Assembly: GCA_905250075.1 (NCBI GenBank)
Contig: CAJNOP010000109.1
Coordinates: 124,001-188,000, forward strand
Direction of reading: 5' to 3'
DNA length: 64,000 nt
Origin: Rotaria sp. Silwood1
Lineage: Eukaryota; Rotifera; Eurotatoria; Philodinida; Philodinidae
The position numbers and the translations under genes were made by a program. Below, one piece after another: positions 1-9,977 of this stretch. Below the pieces are notes generated by a model that was given only the letters and a program-made list of their open reading frames with translations, ran no database searches and was not told the DNA's origin. Every line of letters begins with the position of its first letter. The stretch's first letter is position 1.

Positions 1-339
1 TATGAATACTACTTCAAATTGTTTTTTATCATTATCCTTCATAAGAGACATACATCAACGTCGATCTTACCATTATTTTTCAAAAGGTATGGAGTGAAAG
101 CATATGTCTTTTGTTCTATATTGTAACAGAGCACATAATATTATAGATAAGAGTTCTCTTTTTGTTTATCGTCTTTTTTCTTTTGTTGTTATCGGTCAGG
201 TTCCACGTGTAAATGGGTATCAATATAATGCGTGTCCTAAATAGAAAATATTTAAAATGTAGTGGCAGTAATAGGTGTGGATGTGGATGGCTGAGGACAT
301 GTGTATTCTTACTCCTAATGCCCGCAGCTACACCACACA
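1..339. other. A+T-rich intergenic DNA, no gene seen
   Basis: No reading frame with protein-like composition is visible on either strand. The only structure is a weak G/T-rich stretch near 276-290 that precedes the stronger telomere-like inverted array beginning at 340. Confidence 0.5.
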
Positions 340-453
340 GGGTGTGGGTGGGGCGTGGGTGTTGATTCTATTCACATCGACACCCACACCCCACACCCCA
401 CACTCCATCCCATACCCCACCCCCCCCCCCCCCCCACACGCGCACTGGTATTG
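340..453. repeat. Telomere-like inverted array (G/T arm then C/A arm) with poly-C run
   Basis: A G-rich arm at 340-362, starting GGGTGTGGGTGGGG, is followed by an 18-bp spacer and a long C-rich arm at 381-453 of CACCCACACCCC-type units. The C-rich arm contains an uninterrupted run of 16 C at about 420-435. The arms are complementary and could fold into a hairpin or G-quadruplex/i-motif structures. The proline/histidine-rich frame across it is a by-product of the repeat. Confidence 0.75.
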
Positions 454-566
454 AATTATATAGAAAAGTCTATTAATTGTCTCTTGATATCATGTAACAG
501 AGATTTGACCCATTTTCAATTGAATAGTATTATGCCAACGTGACATTTCAATCAATGGACGTAAGC

Positions 567-959
567 CTAAGAGTTGCCCTCATAACCAATCGACCAGTTC
601 ATCTTTTGGGAAAGTTTCCTTTGGCTGATCATTTTGAGCAGATAACATGTTGGTGAACGATGTGTTACACTAATGCGAAGTTCTTCACATTGCATAGCAA
701 AAGGCGAACAATCCAATCTCATACATTGCTCCTCATCGAATCTGTCAGGCAATTCCACTAGATCGATCTGTTTGATCCAAGCATGCTTTGTTTCCAATAG
801 TAATTATAAGGCATGGCCACTATTGAAAAATATTCAGATACTTAATGACGATACCTGAGAGGCGCGAGAAAAAAACAATTGAAATTGTTCTGTATATTCT
901 TCATTAATATCACTTGCTTGTACCTCCAGTTGAGTGAAATGATCGAATGTTGGAACCAT
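567..959 (-). pseudogene. Fragment of an F-box/LRR-like gene
   Basis: Read on the minus strand, 959 to 837 gives a stretch beginning MVPTFDHFTQLEVQ and including INEEYTEQFQLFFSRASQ. From 797 to 567 a second frame gives IKQIDLVELPDRFDEEQCMR and then a cysteine- and leucine-containing tail. This layout, with a leucine-rich segment, a 'DEEQC' segment and a 'CEELRI' segment, resembles the C-terminal half of the expanded bdelloid F-box proteins as I remember them. The two pieces are in different frames, an in-frame TGA (834-836) ends the first, and no splice pair joins them cleanly. No F-box or start region is visible nearby. I read it as a decayed fragment. The family assignment is from memory of patterns and is only moderately secure. 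Confidence 0.45.
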
Positions 960-1052
960 TGATCAAAAATAATCATCGATAAGAAGTCTTATTCTCATTT
1001 TTTCTGGTTTGTTAAATTGAATATCCGATAATTGGGAGTATGTCAAATAGTA

Positions 1053-1145
1053 GGTGGTCTGGGTGTGGATATCAATATTGTCTTCATCCGCAGCCACATC
1101 AACACCGACTCCAATACGCACACCCCGCATCTAAACCCACACTCA
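1053..1145. repeat. Telomere-like inverted array, short G/T arm
   Basis: A G/T arm (1053-1069, containing GGGTGTGGAT) is followed about 25 bp later by a C/A arm (1093-1145, with CACATCAACACC and CACCCCGC units). It is more diverged than the best copies. Confidence 0.6.
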
Positions 1146-1916
1146 ACGTATGATTGTTTGTATGAAAGTTTACCAAATGGAATAGAAAAGGAAAAACATG
1201 GACAGTTTCACACTGTACCCGCATACCGGACGATAACATAGTCACTATATCACACGAATCAAGTCAAAATCCGTTGCTATAATCGAACATTAATTACAAA
1301 CGGTCTGTAAATCGCGATGACATGCCTAGCCAATGAAATTTTCTTAGAATTTTCAAGGCTCTATACAAGGAGAAATACATCACTCGACATATGATTTACT
1401 ACTCGGAAAAAAACGATAGTAATTTTACGAAAGCTGAATAAATAATGAATATTGTTACCTGGTTTTGCACATCTTTAATTGTTTCTCTCTTTTTTATACG
1501 CTGCATCCCTCGCATGCAATTATAAGCGCGTTCTAGCTTGACGGCTTTGATCAAGTCCTGCATTAACACTCATCATGTGCTCCACTTTTTCTTTTTCTAT
1601 TCAATATCTCGTTTTACTCAGATTGATAAAAAATAAAAGAAAAACGAGACAAAGAAAAGAGCAGATTAGTACAAAATAATCAGTAATGTATTTTCTATTT
1701 GCCTTCGAAAAGTCAAAAACTGATAGAAAATCATTTACAAAAGGATCATAGTCTTCAGTGAGACATGGATCATGTTTCTCACCAGCTCACTAGAGGTAGC
1801 TATAAAATAAAATGGGTTGCCTTATTTCTTTTTCTTTTTTTATTACAGTAGTCGTATCAACACTAACAAGAAAACGTTGTGATGAACTACTTGATTCTTG
1901 TTTTGCTTGGGTTACC
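1146..1916. other. Intergenic DNA without a supported gene
   Basis: Mixed A+T-rich sequence. No frame on either strand has recognisable domains. Short open frames at 1790-2098 overlap the minisatellite and are not protein-like. Confidence 0.4.
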
Positions 1917-2085
1917 GGAAGTTCGCCAATTCGGACTTTCGCCAATAGGACATTCGCCAATGGCAAAAGTACAGGGATGTGTTGGCGAAGGTACGGTGGA
2001 CTTTCGCCAATTGACGAAATTCCAAGGTATGTATTGGCGAAAGTACAGCGGACGTTCGCCAATTGACGAAAGTATAGCAGAGTTT
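1917..2085. repeat. 52-bp palindromic minisatellite, block 1
   Basis: About three units containing the near-palindrome TTCGCCAATTGGCGAA or a derivative (TTCGCCAATTGACGAA). The anchor TTGGCGAAGGTAC at 1982 recurs as TTGGCGAAAGTAC at 2034, giving a 52-bp period. Between the palindromes sits a conserved linker of type AGTACAGTGGAC or ATTCCAAGGTATGTAT. Block 2 has the same unit and orientation. Confidence 0.8.
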
Positions 2086-2526
2086 TGTCAGCCGTCACAA
2101 AATAATATTAATACAGGATACATGTAAGAGCTAAAGCTAATACTGTTAGAATATATACTATAGTTTACGCTTAGAGTATATTCATATATGCGGGAGTCAT
2201 GTTTTTAATAAGAAAAAAGCGAGATTAATATGAAGAAAAAGGCACATAAAGCATAACCTAATGTTCATCTGGTGATGCACCTGATAAGTCTGATTTCGAA
2301 ACATTAATTTTTTTTCTTTCCCTTTCGTCCACGACAAACAGGTTCACCAACAAGATGAGAAAGAGACTTGATTGTATTAGCTAATGATCTTGTATTTCAC
2401 GCTAACAAGGGGCGGCATAATTATTATCTAAAATGCCATAAAAAATATATGACTACAACATACACAAACGTAACTTATTAATATAATCAATGCACATTTT
2501 CTAATTCACGTCTAATTAGCACTTAA
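2086..2526. other. Spacer between the two minisatellite blocks
   Basis: A+T-rich sequence with no open frame of interest. It could be the interior of an element whose ends are the two repeat blocks, but I see no transposase or terminal inverted repeat. Confidence 0.35.
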
Positions 2527-2705
2527 ATTGACGAAAATCTCCTATACTTTCGCCAACTGGCGAAACTCCATGAAGTGTGGTGGCGAAAGTACAGTGGACA
2601 TTCGCCAATTGGCGATATTCCAGTGTGTCTATTGGCGAAAGTATAGTGGAGTTTCGCCATTGGCGAAAGTGCTATTTGGCTAAAGTTTTATTGGCGAAGA
2701 TCCGG
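2527..2705. repeat. 52-bp palindromic minisatellite, block 2
   Basis: The same TTCGCCAATTGGCGA palindromic unit as block 1. The anchor TGGCGAAAGTA at 2581 recurs at 2633 (52 bp). Outer units are degraded (TTCGCCAACTGGCGAAA, TTCGCCATTGGCGAAA). It ends less than 100 bp before the first recognisable exon of the next gene. Confidence 0.8.
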
Positions 2706-2799
2706 AATCCCTTTTGCTTGTATGCATCGGAGAATGTAAGTCGAGTAGAAATCGAACAATCATGTGAACTTTTCACCATCTATATTTGTTTTTCTACAG

Positions 2800-3868
2800 T
2801 GCAAAGGGTTGCTATTCGGAGGGTGTGGTACGGGGCCCCTTGGGATTCCCTCAAGGTTACTTGTGGTCCAAATCCATTGAGTAGTCAATATTTTACGAAA
2901 CAGCCTCTGACACGTGTCGAAGCACTGAAAAAAGGTTTCATTCCAATTGAAGGTCAATGCGACGGTAAGTGTTTGAACTTCTCTGCTGAATTACTTTTCA
3001 CATCCCTGACGCTCTATTCATTTTAGGTCTATTTCTCGGACATCGAGTAGTTAAAAAGGATAACCCAGCTCTGATTTTAATCTACGACAAACAGGGTACC
3101 ATTGCCGGCATGCAAATGGCAGTAAGTTGCCTGTTCTTGTCTCCTTTCTATGCTTTTTCTTCTCTCTCGTAACTTTTAATCAGGTTCCAGACACGTTGAT
3201 CACAGATAGGTATTACAAATTTTCGACACAAAAAATGATGACTCGTGTCCAAGTTATCGGCATCGATTCTCATATTCTTACCGCCTATTTTGTCAATCCA
3301 CTCATCATTTGTTCGACAGGCCGCGACCCAGTCAATCTCAAACATGAAGGCACAGGTACTAGACTTTGGCTGCAAAATGGTACGGATTCAATCCGTGATT
3401 CTGTTCAAATTCCACTCTTTGAAAGTGGTATTGACCAGACCAAATGGGACAAGGGTAGCTGCTTTCTGTCAATGGGTAAATAGATCATTTTCTCTCTCTC
3501 TCTCTCTTTATATCCACCCTACTTCGGTTTAGGTCGACACTATTGGTATGACAATCGACTTGACACGAACCGTGACGAAGTCTTTCCCGCATTTCTCTTG
3601 TACAACAAAGGTAAATTGACCGGATTCGGATGAAGTCTTATTGGCAAATTCGAAAATACAAAACGAACCGAATTTCCACCGTTGGCCGCCGTATTGGTAC
3701 GAGCGTTTGATTTCGACGTCCTTTATTTATCATTGTATTATGTTCTTTTTATTCTAGGCGTTTCGCGATCCAGTACCGTCATGCATGAAACAGCGGTATC
3801 AAGAGACAGGCGGCTTCACAACCATGCATATTTTCTTCAATATCGATTCGATGAATCTTGTTTGTTAA
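2800..3868 (+). pseudogene. Conserved multi-exon gene of unknown function with one in-frame stop
   Basis: I do not recognise the family. Five exons join in a consistent frame: 2800-2964, 3027-3121, 3184-3475, 3533-3696 and 3758-3868. The introns are 57-62 nt, each with GT..AG ends, and the phases agree at all four junctions. The product has segments such as VWYGAPWDSLKVTCGPNP, FIPIEGQCDGLFLGHRVV, QIPLFESGIDQTKWDKGSC and RHYWYDNRLDTNRDEVFPAF. It is rich in aromatic residues and cysteines spaced like an extracellular protein. The stop is TAA at 3866-3868 and an AATAAA lies at 3894-3899. A TGA at 3631-3633 interrupts the fourth exon after LTGFG. TGG at that codon would keep the frame open, so this is either a recent inactivation, an allele or an error. 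The first exon, probably with a signal peptide, is not identified; an acceptor CTACAG ends at 2799. The minisatellite lies immediately upstream. Confidence 0.65.
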
Positions 3869-4695
3869 TCAATGGATATTGTAATATATCTCAAATAAAT
3901 ATAACATCATTCATCTTCTACTTTTTTTTTGTTTGACCCCAATAGTTTAACTTATTAAAGATCTTGATTGTTCAGAAGATTTTATGGAGGCAGAGTACTA
4001 ATTTTGACAAATGTCGGCTACATCAATAGTGTCGCTGTGTCCGTTGAAAGTGTAAGGGGTGAACTAGTAGCTGCGGTGGAAGCCATTCAACAGTCGGCTG
4101 TTGTTAACTGCATATTCTGCCAATGTCTTCTGGTAGTTTATGTGAATTTTTTCTAGCAACCCACATTATTTAAATTCAACCGCGCTATGATTGTCTGCAT
4201 CTATTGATTGACGCTGAAAGTGGTCGTTTTCTTATGACATTTTTGCCATTGAACACATGCTTGAAAAATTGACCAAGTACCATCAGAGTATTTTTAATCA
4301 TTATGATTAGTGTGTATGAGGATAGCAGCTATAAAAATTCCTCATTCATTAATAGATAGTCCTCACTTTATCGTTTACCCAACATTTCAAGCAAAGGGAA
4401 AAAAAGGATATTTTTTTTCTCCAAAGTAAAATTCATGAAAAACAAAACGAGCGATGCTCCTAGTGAACATTCAGAGACGTAGCCACGCGAAGGGTGTACG
4501 AGCATCTCGGAGTGTACGTGCGATTATTGATTTTGTGTTCATCTACACTCACGCCCTGAAGCTTCGATACCCATCGACCGGCTTAAATCTACGCTTTGAA
4601 AAGCCTATCAGATGACCAGTTGGATATCAAAACAGTTTATCTTACCCTGAGCCAACCTCACCAATCGCAGCAATGTTCTCTATCGAATCATTGTA
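3869..4695. other. Intergenic DNA, no gene seen
   Basis: A poly(A) signal for the preceding gene lies at 3894. A 62-codon open frame at 3968-4156 has no recognisable features and no splice context, so I do not call it. Confidence 0.4.
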
Positions 4696-4806
4696 TTGTG
4701 GGTGTGAGTGTGAGTGTATGTTGTGTCGCTAGGATCTCCTCTTCACTCACACCCACACTCCACCCACATCCCACTCACACTTACACCTCACCCACATCCA
4801 CACCCA
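4696..4806. repeat. Telomere-like inverted array
   Basis: A G/T arm at 4696-4719 (GTGGGTGTGAGTGTGAGTG) and a long C/A arm at 4743-4806 (CACTCACACCCACACTCC and similar) are separated by about 24 bp of unrelated sequence. It lies 200 bp upstream of the SDR gene. Confidence 0.75.
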
Positions 4807-5006
4807 GCAAGAAGACGATAAAATAAAAATTAGTTAAACATCAAATGTAATGTCATTGACGCGCAATGTCAGAGACAATCAACACACATGTTTGTATGCA
4901 AGGTATAAGTATGCTTATCATGACTGTTCGCGTATGTAAGTAAAAGTGTATATACATTATCTCGACCTTTTCTCTTTCATCATCATCATCATGTTTTATT
5001 ATCAAC

Positions 5007-5870
5007 ATGTCATCAACAAGCCAACAACGTGTGATTCTTGTTACTGGAGCCAACAAAGGTATAGGTTTTGAAGTCGTAAAGAAACTTGCGAAAGAATCAC
5101 CAATCAATAAAAATATCATTCTTCTTGGCAGTCGTGATTTGGAACGAGGTCAAGATGCACTCGTTCGACTAGGCTCACCATCAAATGTCTATGTTCTCCA
5201 AGTAGATATATCATCACGAGATAGTATCGCTCGTGCTACAGATGAAATTAAATGCAAGTATGGCGGTCAATTGGATATAGTCATTAACAATGCTGCTATT
5301 GGAGGGTTAGAATTAACTGTTGAATCAGCTCGAGAAATGTTTTCTACAAATTATTATGGTATCAAAACATTGAATGAACATTTATTTCCTCTCATACGAG
5401 AGAATGGTCGAGTGGTTAATGTAGCCAGTGCATGTGGTTCAATCGTATTATTTGAAGCTTCAAAAGATCTTCAAGAGAAATATTCGTCATCGACATTGAC
5501 CACAGTGCAGCTCGATTGTCTTGTCGAAGGTTTTATTTCAGCTATTGCCACAAATACTATCGAAGAACTCGGATACAATCCTAAGTCATCGTATTTAATT
5601 TATAGCGTGACAAAGGCAGCGGTTATCGCTCTCACTCGAATTGAAGCACGTCAATGGTCTGGTGCCAAAAATGTACTTATCATCTCCGTGTGTCCAGGAT
5701 TTTGTGCCACTGACATTAATAAAAATGCATCCGGTGCTCGTCCTGCACAGTTTGGTGCTGATTCAATTTTGTATGTCGTCAATGCTCCTCAAAGTGAATT
5801 AGAAAACGGTTGTTTTTACCGCGATGGCCAACAACTACCACAGATTGGATTTTTCAATCGTAAAAATTGA
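5007..5870 (+). CDS. Short-chain dehydrogenase/reductase, carbonyl-reductase (CBR1) type
   Basis: A complete 287-residue intronless gene. The Rossmann-fold cofactor motif TGANKGIG is at residues 13-20. The NNAA structural motif is at 94-97, the catalytic serine lies in the VNVASACGS segment (about 138-145), and the catalytic YSVTK pair Y199/K203 is intact. A CPG turn at 229-231 follows, as in carbonyl reductases. An extra segment between the serine and tyrosine (about 150-190) is the insertion that marks the CBR1-like branch of classical SDRs, so the expected reaction is NADPH-dependent reduction of aldehydes, ketones or quinones in the cytosol. The ATG at 5007 places the glycine motif at the usual distance from the N-terminus. 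There is no signal peptide or peroxisomal ending. The substrate cannot be read from the sequence. Confidence in the family is high. Confidence 0.93.
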   Translation: MSSTSQQRVILVTGANKGIGFEVVKKLAKESPINKNIILLGSRDLERGQDALVRLGSPSNVYVLQVDISSRDSIARATDEIKCKYGGQLDIVINNAAIGGLELTVESAREMFSTNYYGIKTLNEHLFPLIRENGRVVNVASACGSIVLFEASKDLQEKYSSSTLTTVQLDCLVEGFISAIATNTIEELGYNPKSSYLIYSVTKAAVIALTRIEARQWSGAKNVLIISVCPGFCATDINKNASGARPAQFGADSILYVVNAPQSELENGCFYRDGQQLPQIGFFNRKN

Positions 5871-8800
5871 AGAATAAGTAAATTATGCAAAACAGAAAAG
5901 ACTTCCTCACTCATTCTTGGTTACGATGCTTTCAAATGTCAGATCTTCAGTTTCAGCTTTGAATATTTGAAGCGTGTATTTTTTTTTTCTGAAAAAGAAA
6001 TATACTTTTCTCTTACATGTTAGATATTCTATCTAGATGAAGTTCGAATCTAAGCACATGTCTTCAGTCGATAGTGTTGAATGTTTTGCATTTTAATTTT
6101 TATTTGACACTTTTTTCAATAAGCAGAGTGAGGGTAAGTTTGAGATACATTTCAAGACAGATAGAAAAAAAAAATCTTTAGTTTTACCTATCTAAGCAGA
6201 ATATACACATGAGAAACTCGTGAAAATGTTCACAATAATATGTTTCAAATGTCGCAAAAGATTGTTCGAATGGGAAGTGGATGTTGATGCGAGCTGTGAC
6301 TGTCATGAATTACAGTAGCGTGAAAAATGTAATGGATCTGAAAAAGTGGCTTATTGGTAGTTCTAATCCACACCCAATTGTCGCTTATTTATATCTTTTA
6401 AACCAACATAACGATGGTCTGCATGAATGTCGGTAAACTTAATTCCTACCCACACTGTTCCTTGTGTGGTAATAGGTTTTCTTCTTGTTTACATCGGTCT
6501 ATAGTAAATCGCGCACTGGCACGCTTTACTTTTGAAGTATGTAGTCATTTTTAACGAACTCTGTTGTTGAATAATATTCAAATAAAATAAAAACAGGAAA
6601 GATAAGATAAGTAAAGTCTTGTTACCTTCTAACACAAACATACGACTTATTTGATAAAAAGACAAAAGACCTGAAATATAAAATATAAACTTACTACGAC
6701 AACAAGGTAGAATAGAATTTTGACGAACCGTTTTCACTATACATATTTGACTGTAATTAATTTAGCTTATGAGAAAAATTTGTTTCATAAATAAAAGTTA
6801 TCTAAAAGTCCTACATATAGTGCAAATAAATATAATTGAATTCTTCCCAGTATGAAGAAAACAATAATGGTGTTGAAATCTATGATCGACTGTTTTTTTT
6901 AGTAAATTGTTTATATTTTTCATCCATATATTTTCCACTTGTTGTTTTGCTAAAATAATTACCTAAACTTATTCGAAAAAGTGCACGATGGAACTATCAG
7001 AATAATTGTAGTAGAAGTATCATAACTCGATGCATAAGATCGTTAATGTTAGAATTTTGAAATATAGCTGTCTATGATAAGCTTCGAACCATTTTTCACA
7101 CTGTCAGAATGATAACAAGCGCCGCCTCTCAAATATCAATGCATCATGGTGAAGAGAATACTCCAAGTGAGCCACAGAATAGCATCTTTCTATCTGAAAC
7201 TGTTGTTTATTTTCAACGAATCCAAAATGTTGTCGCTGAATCAATACTGATTGATTGAGAGTAATACAAACCGTCGTTAAAAACGAGAACTTTCAGCTAG
7301 TATTGACAGATTTCGAAACCTTTGTTTTGAGCCCCATCAACTTTAACAGCAGTTCTGGATAAAGTAAGGAAAAATTGATCACCGATACAATCAATATTTG
7401 ACAGTCACCTGGATTCGTGTTACGAAAGAGGATACATTTTTAACATGATGTTCAAGTAATTGATAGATCATTAGGAACTATCGATCGAGCATCTGGAAAT
7501 ATGTATGGATTAATATTCCAAGTCCTTCTGCATTGGGATAGAGTACATGCTTCAGTATCTCAAGTCTCGCCAATGCAGTTCTGCATATAAATGTTTTGTT
7601 CCACCGTCACGCGTAAGAACTCATTTATCTTGAACATTTATTAAAGCTTTAAGAGACTATGTACTGCAAAATCGATTTCATCTTCCTAGGGATCGATCAG
7701 TCTAAAAATTTTTTCATGAACATAGACTAACTTAACTAAGAAATAATCAAATTTTCATCCAATTAAAGTGTTGAGAAAAAAAGATAAAAAATTTTCACCG
7801 AGAAACAAGTAGCTGTTACAAAAGTGACTTTTGTCTGATTTTGATCGGAATGATCTCATTTGATAGAGCAACGTAAACTGAACAGATTGTAGTAGTACAT
7901 TTTTATTGAAATTAACTTCCCAAATCGATATAATTAAAAACAATACGAAATCATCAAAACAACGAGAAAAAGATGCCTTGAAAAATTTATATATCGGCTT
8001 TGGGTCTAAATTGTAAAAAAATCTTACCACAATTTCGGACAGAGTTATTTCTCTTCGTCAAAACAAGCGAGAAGAAATTCATGAAATTAAATTATGCCTG
8101 TAATAAGTTGAGAAGAGTGCCGTATTTTAGCGAACACAACATATCATTCAAAATTTCGTAACATATTCTATCGTTTAGTGTAATGTTTTTAAGATTTTGG
8201 TTCATGTTCGCGTTGTATATTATCAGTGACATCGTGAAAACAAAACAGCACGTCGAGCAAGAATTTCTTCAAAAAAATTATTGTTTAACCTGTTACCATT
8301 GTATATATAGTTTTGATGATCCTATATTGTATATAAATGTAGTCAAAAACACCATGTTCAAAAATCACAGAAGTACATATTATGGTCGCAAAACTAACAT
8401 CTATATCTTAAAACCTTTGAAAACTCTTTAATATCTCACTATTGTATTCATCATATTCAGGATTCTTAGCTCGAAACCTTTTACATTGATTTGACAACGG
8501 TAGCTTAGAGAAACAATAAAATATTGCTGAAAAGCTGTTTTTTTTTTGTGCGCGACTTCGACGTAAATCATCATAAAACGGTGAATGAATGATTTTTTTC
8601 TAGAAAATCTATGCATATTCTGAAAGCGCGTATTTCAGACTACAGGACTGAATCGATATGACGAAACTGAGTTTCGATCGAAAGTCAATTTGGTGAGTGA
8701 TTAGTGGATGGTAATTATATCTTTCATCTTTCTAATTTAATTTTTGTGATAGAGTATCCTGAATGAATATCTAGCGACTTTTATATTAATAACACAAGAA

Positions 8801-9126
8801 AAAATAGAATAAGAAACAGATACAAAGGACATGATAATCAAGTAATAGCAATCAAAAAACATAATACACTAAATGTAGCATTATGTTTCTATGCCAATTT
8901 TATTGTTAATAAATTCATTTTGAACATGATCATTTAGAACAAGGACGAGCATATCGACAATTATAAGTGTTATTTGGAACAAAACCGTAGAAAGTAAGCA
9001 TTATAAGTACTGCACATAAAAGCACATATTTTAGAGAGGATGCATGTGGGCAATCACTTGCAGGTGCGGTCTGGAAGGTAAAAATCTCATATAGCTCGTC
9101 ATATAAATACGTAAATCTAATATTTT
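5871..9126. other. Long A+T-rich stretch with no supported gene
   Basis: Contains short open frames only. A weak C/A then G/T pair at 6447-6475 (CCTACCCACACTG ... GTGTGGTAATAGG) has the opposite order to the other telomere-like arrays. The segment 7080-7650 is slightly richer in G+C and could be an old coding remnant, but it is full of stops in all frames. Minus-strand sequence at 8930-9063, after a possible acceptor (TTTTTACCTTCCAG), encodes a short peptide with one likely membrane segment (YVLLCAVLIMLTFYGF). It might be a 3' exon, but no donor could be matched. Confidence 0.4.
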
Positions 9127-9977
9127 TCAAGAAGAAAGTCGATGAAGCAGAATATTTACAACTTTGTCGAATTCAAGTATTTCAAGATGTTGCTTACATT
9201 GACTGACGGTCAAATGAAATTCGTGTACATTAGGAAAGACTGAGAGAAGAAAATTGAATTGACCATTATGAAATAAGAAGTTTTTGATGCGACCAATTCG
9301 AAGATATTTCAAACATGAAAAGCAACGAGTTGTGAAAACAAATGGAGAAATTGCATTGTTACACGAGAAATCGAAATAGATTAAATTAGAAAACATTGAT
9401 AAAATCGTCTCGAATTCATTTCCATGTTGTTTTCGTATAGTCAGTTGATAAAGACTGTGTAGTTGAATAGTTATGGGTAAAGAAAGAATGACTGGAGCAC
9501 ACTGACCAAGGTGGCTTATTTTCAAGGGAGAAAACTCACCGCTAAATATAAATTGAACCAACTTAGGTGAACTAGGCAGTAAAAGGAATGATCGCAGTTG
9601 AGAACAAATACTACGACGAATTATATTTTCTATTTCATTAACCGGATGGGGATGCCAGGCATTATCGAATGGTGGGTAAATTTGAAAAAAAAACAATTGC
9701 CGCCTTTGTTGACATTAGGCTTGTAATGAGAGAGTATGTTGAAATAACAATTTTGGATTTGAATTGCCTTGAATGAATGGAAGAATGAAAGAACCGGATG
9801 TAAACGATTCTCCTTTGATACAAAAATCAAGTTGAGTAACGATTTGATGACTGAATTGAGACGATTGTTTAAGTGACAAAATGCCAAATAGATTTCAGTG
9901 ATTGTGAAATAATCAAAAATTTCTATAAAAATTTCAACAGTTAGATCTTCCAATTGGGTTATCATGGAACATTCCAT
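9127..9977 (-). pseudogene. F-box protein gene with a homopolymer frameshift
   Basis: The minus-strand ATG at 9977-9975 opens MECSMITQLEDLTVEIFIEI. The stretch LTVEIFIEIFDYFTITEIYL with the following HLNNRLNSVIKS is a recognisable F-box, the part of an SCF ubiquitin ligase adaptor that binds Skp1. After about residue 93 the frame runs into a tract of nine T (+ strand 9685-9693). The open frame continues one step over, with IYPPFDNAWHPHPVNEIENI and then leucine-rich, LRR-like sequence, until a stop at 9127-9129. One additional T would restore a single frame of about 283 codons. Both halves have the same codon usage, so the break looks recent or artefactual. Bdelloid genomes carry many such F-box genes. 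The substrate is unknown. The C-terminus may be short compared with relatives. Confidence 0.65.

Noticed and set aside
355-543. Proline/histidine-rich open frame
   Set aside because: It is a direct reading of the C/A-rich repeat arm and its poly-C run and has no other protein-like sequence.
3487-3507. CT microsatellite
   Set aside because: It is the pyrimidine tract of the third intron of the unknown gene and a short simple repeat, with no further interest.
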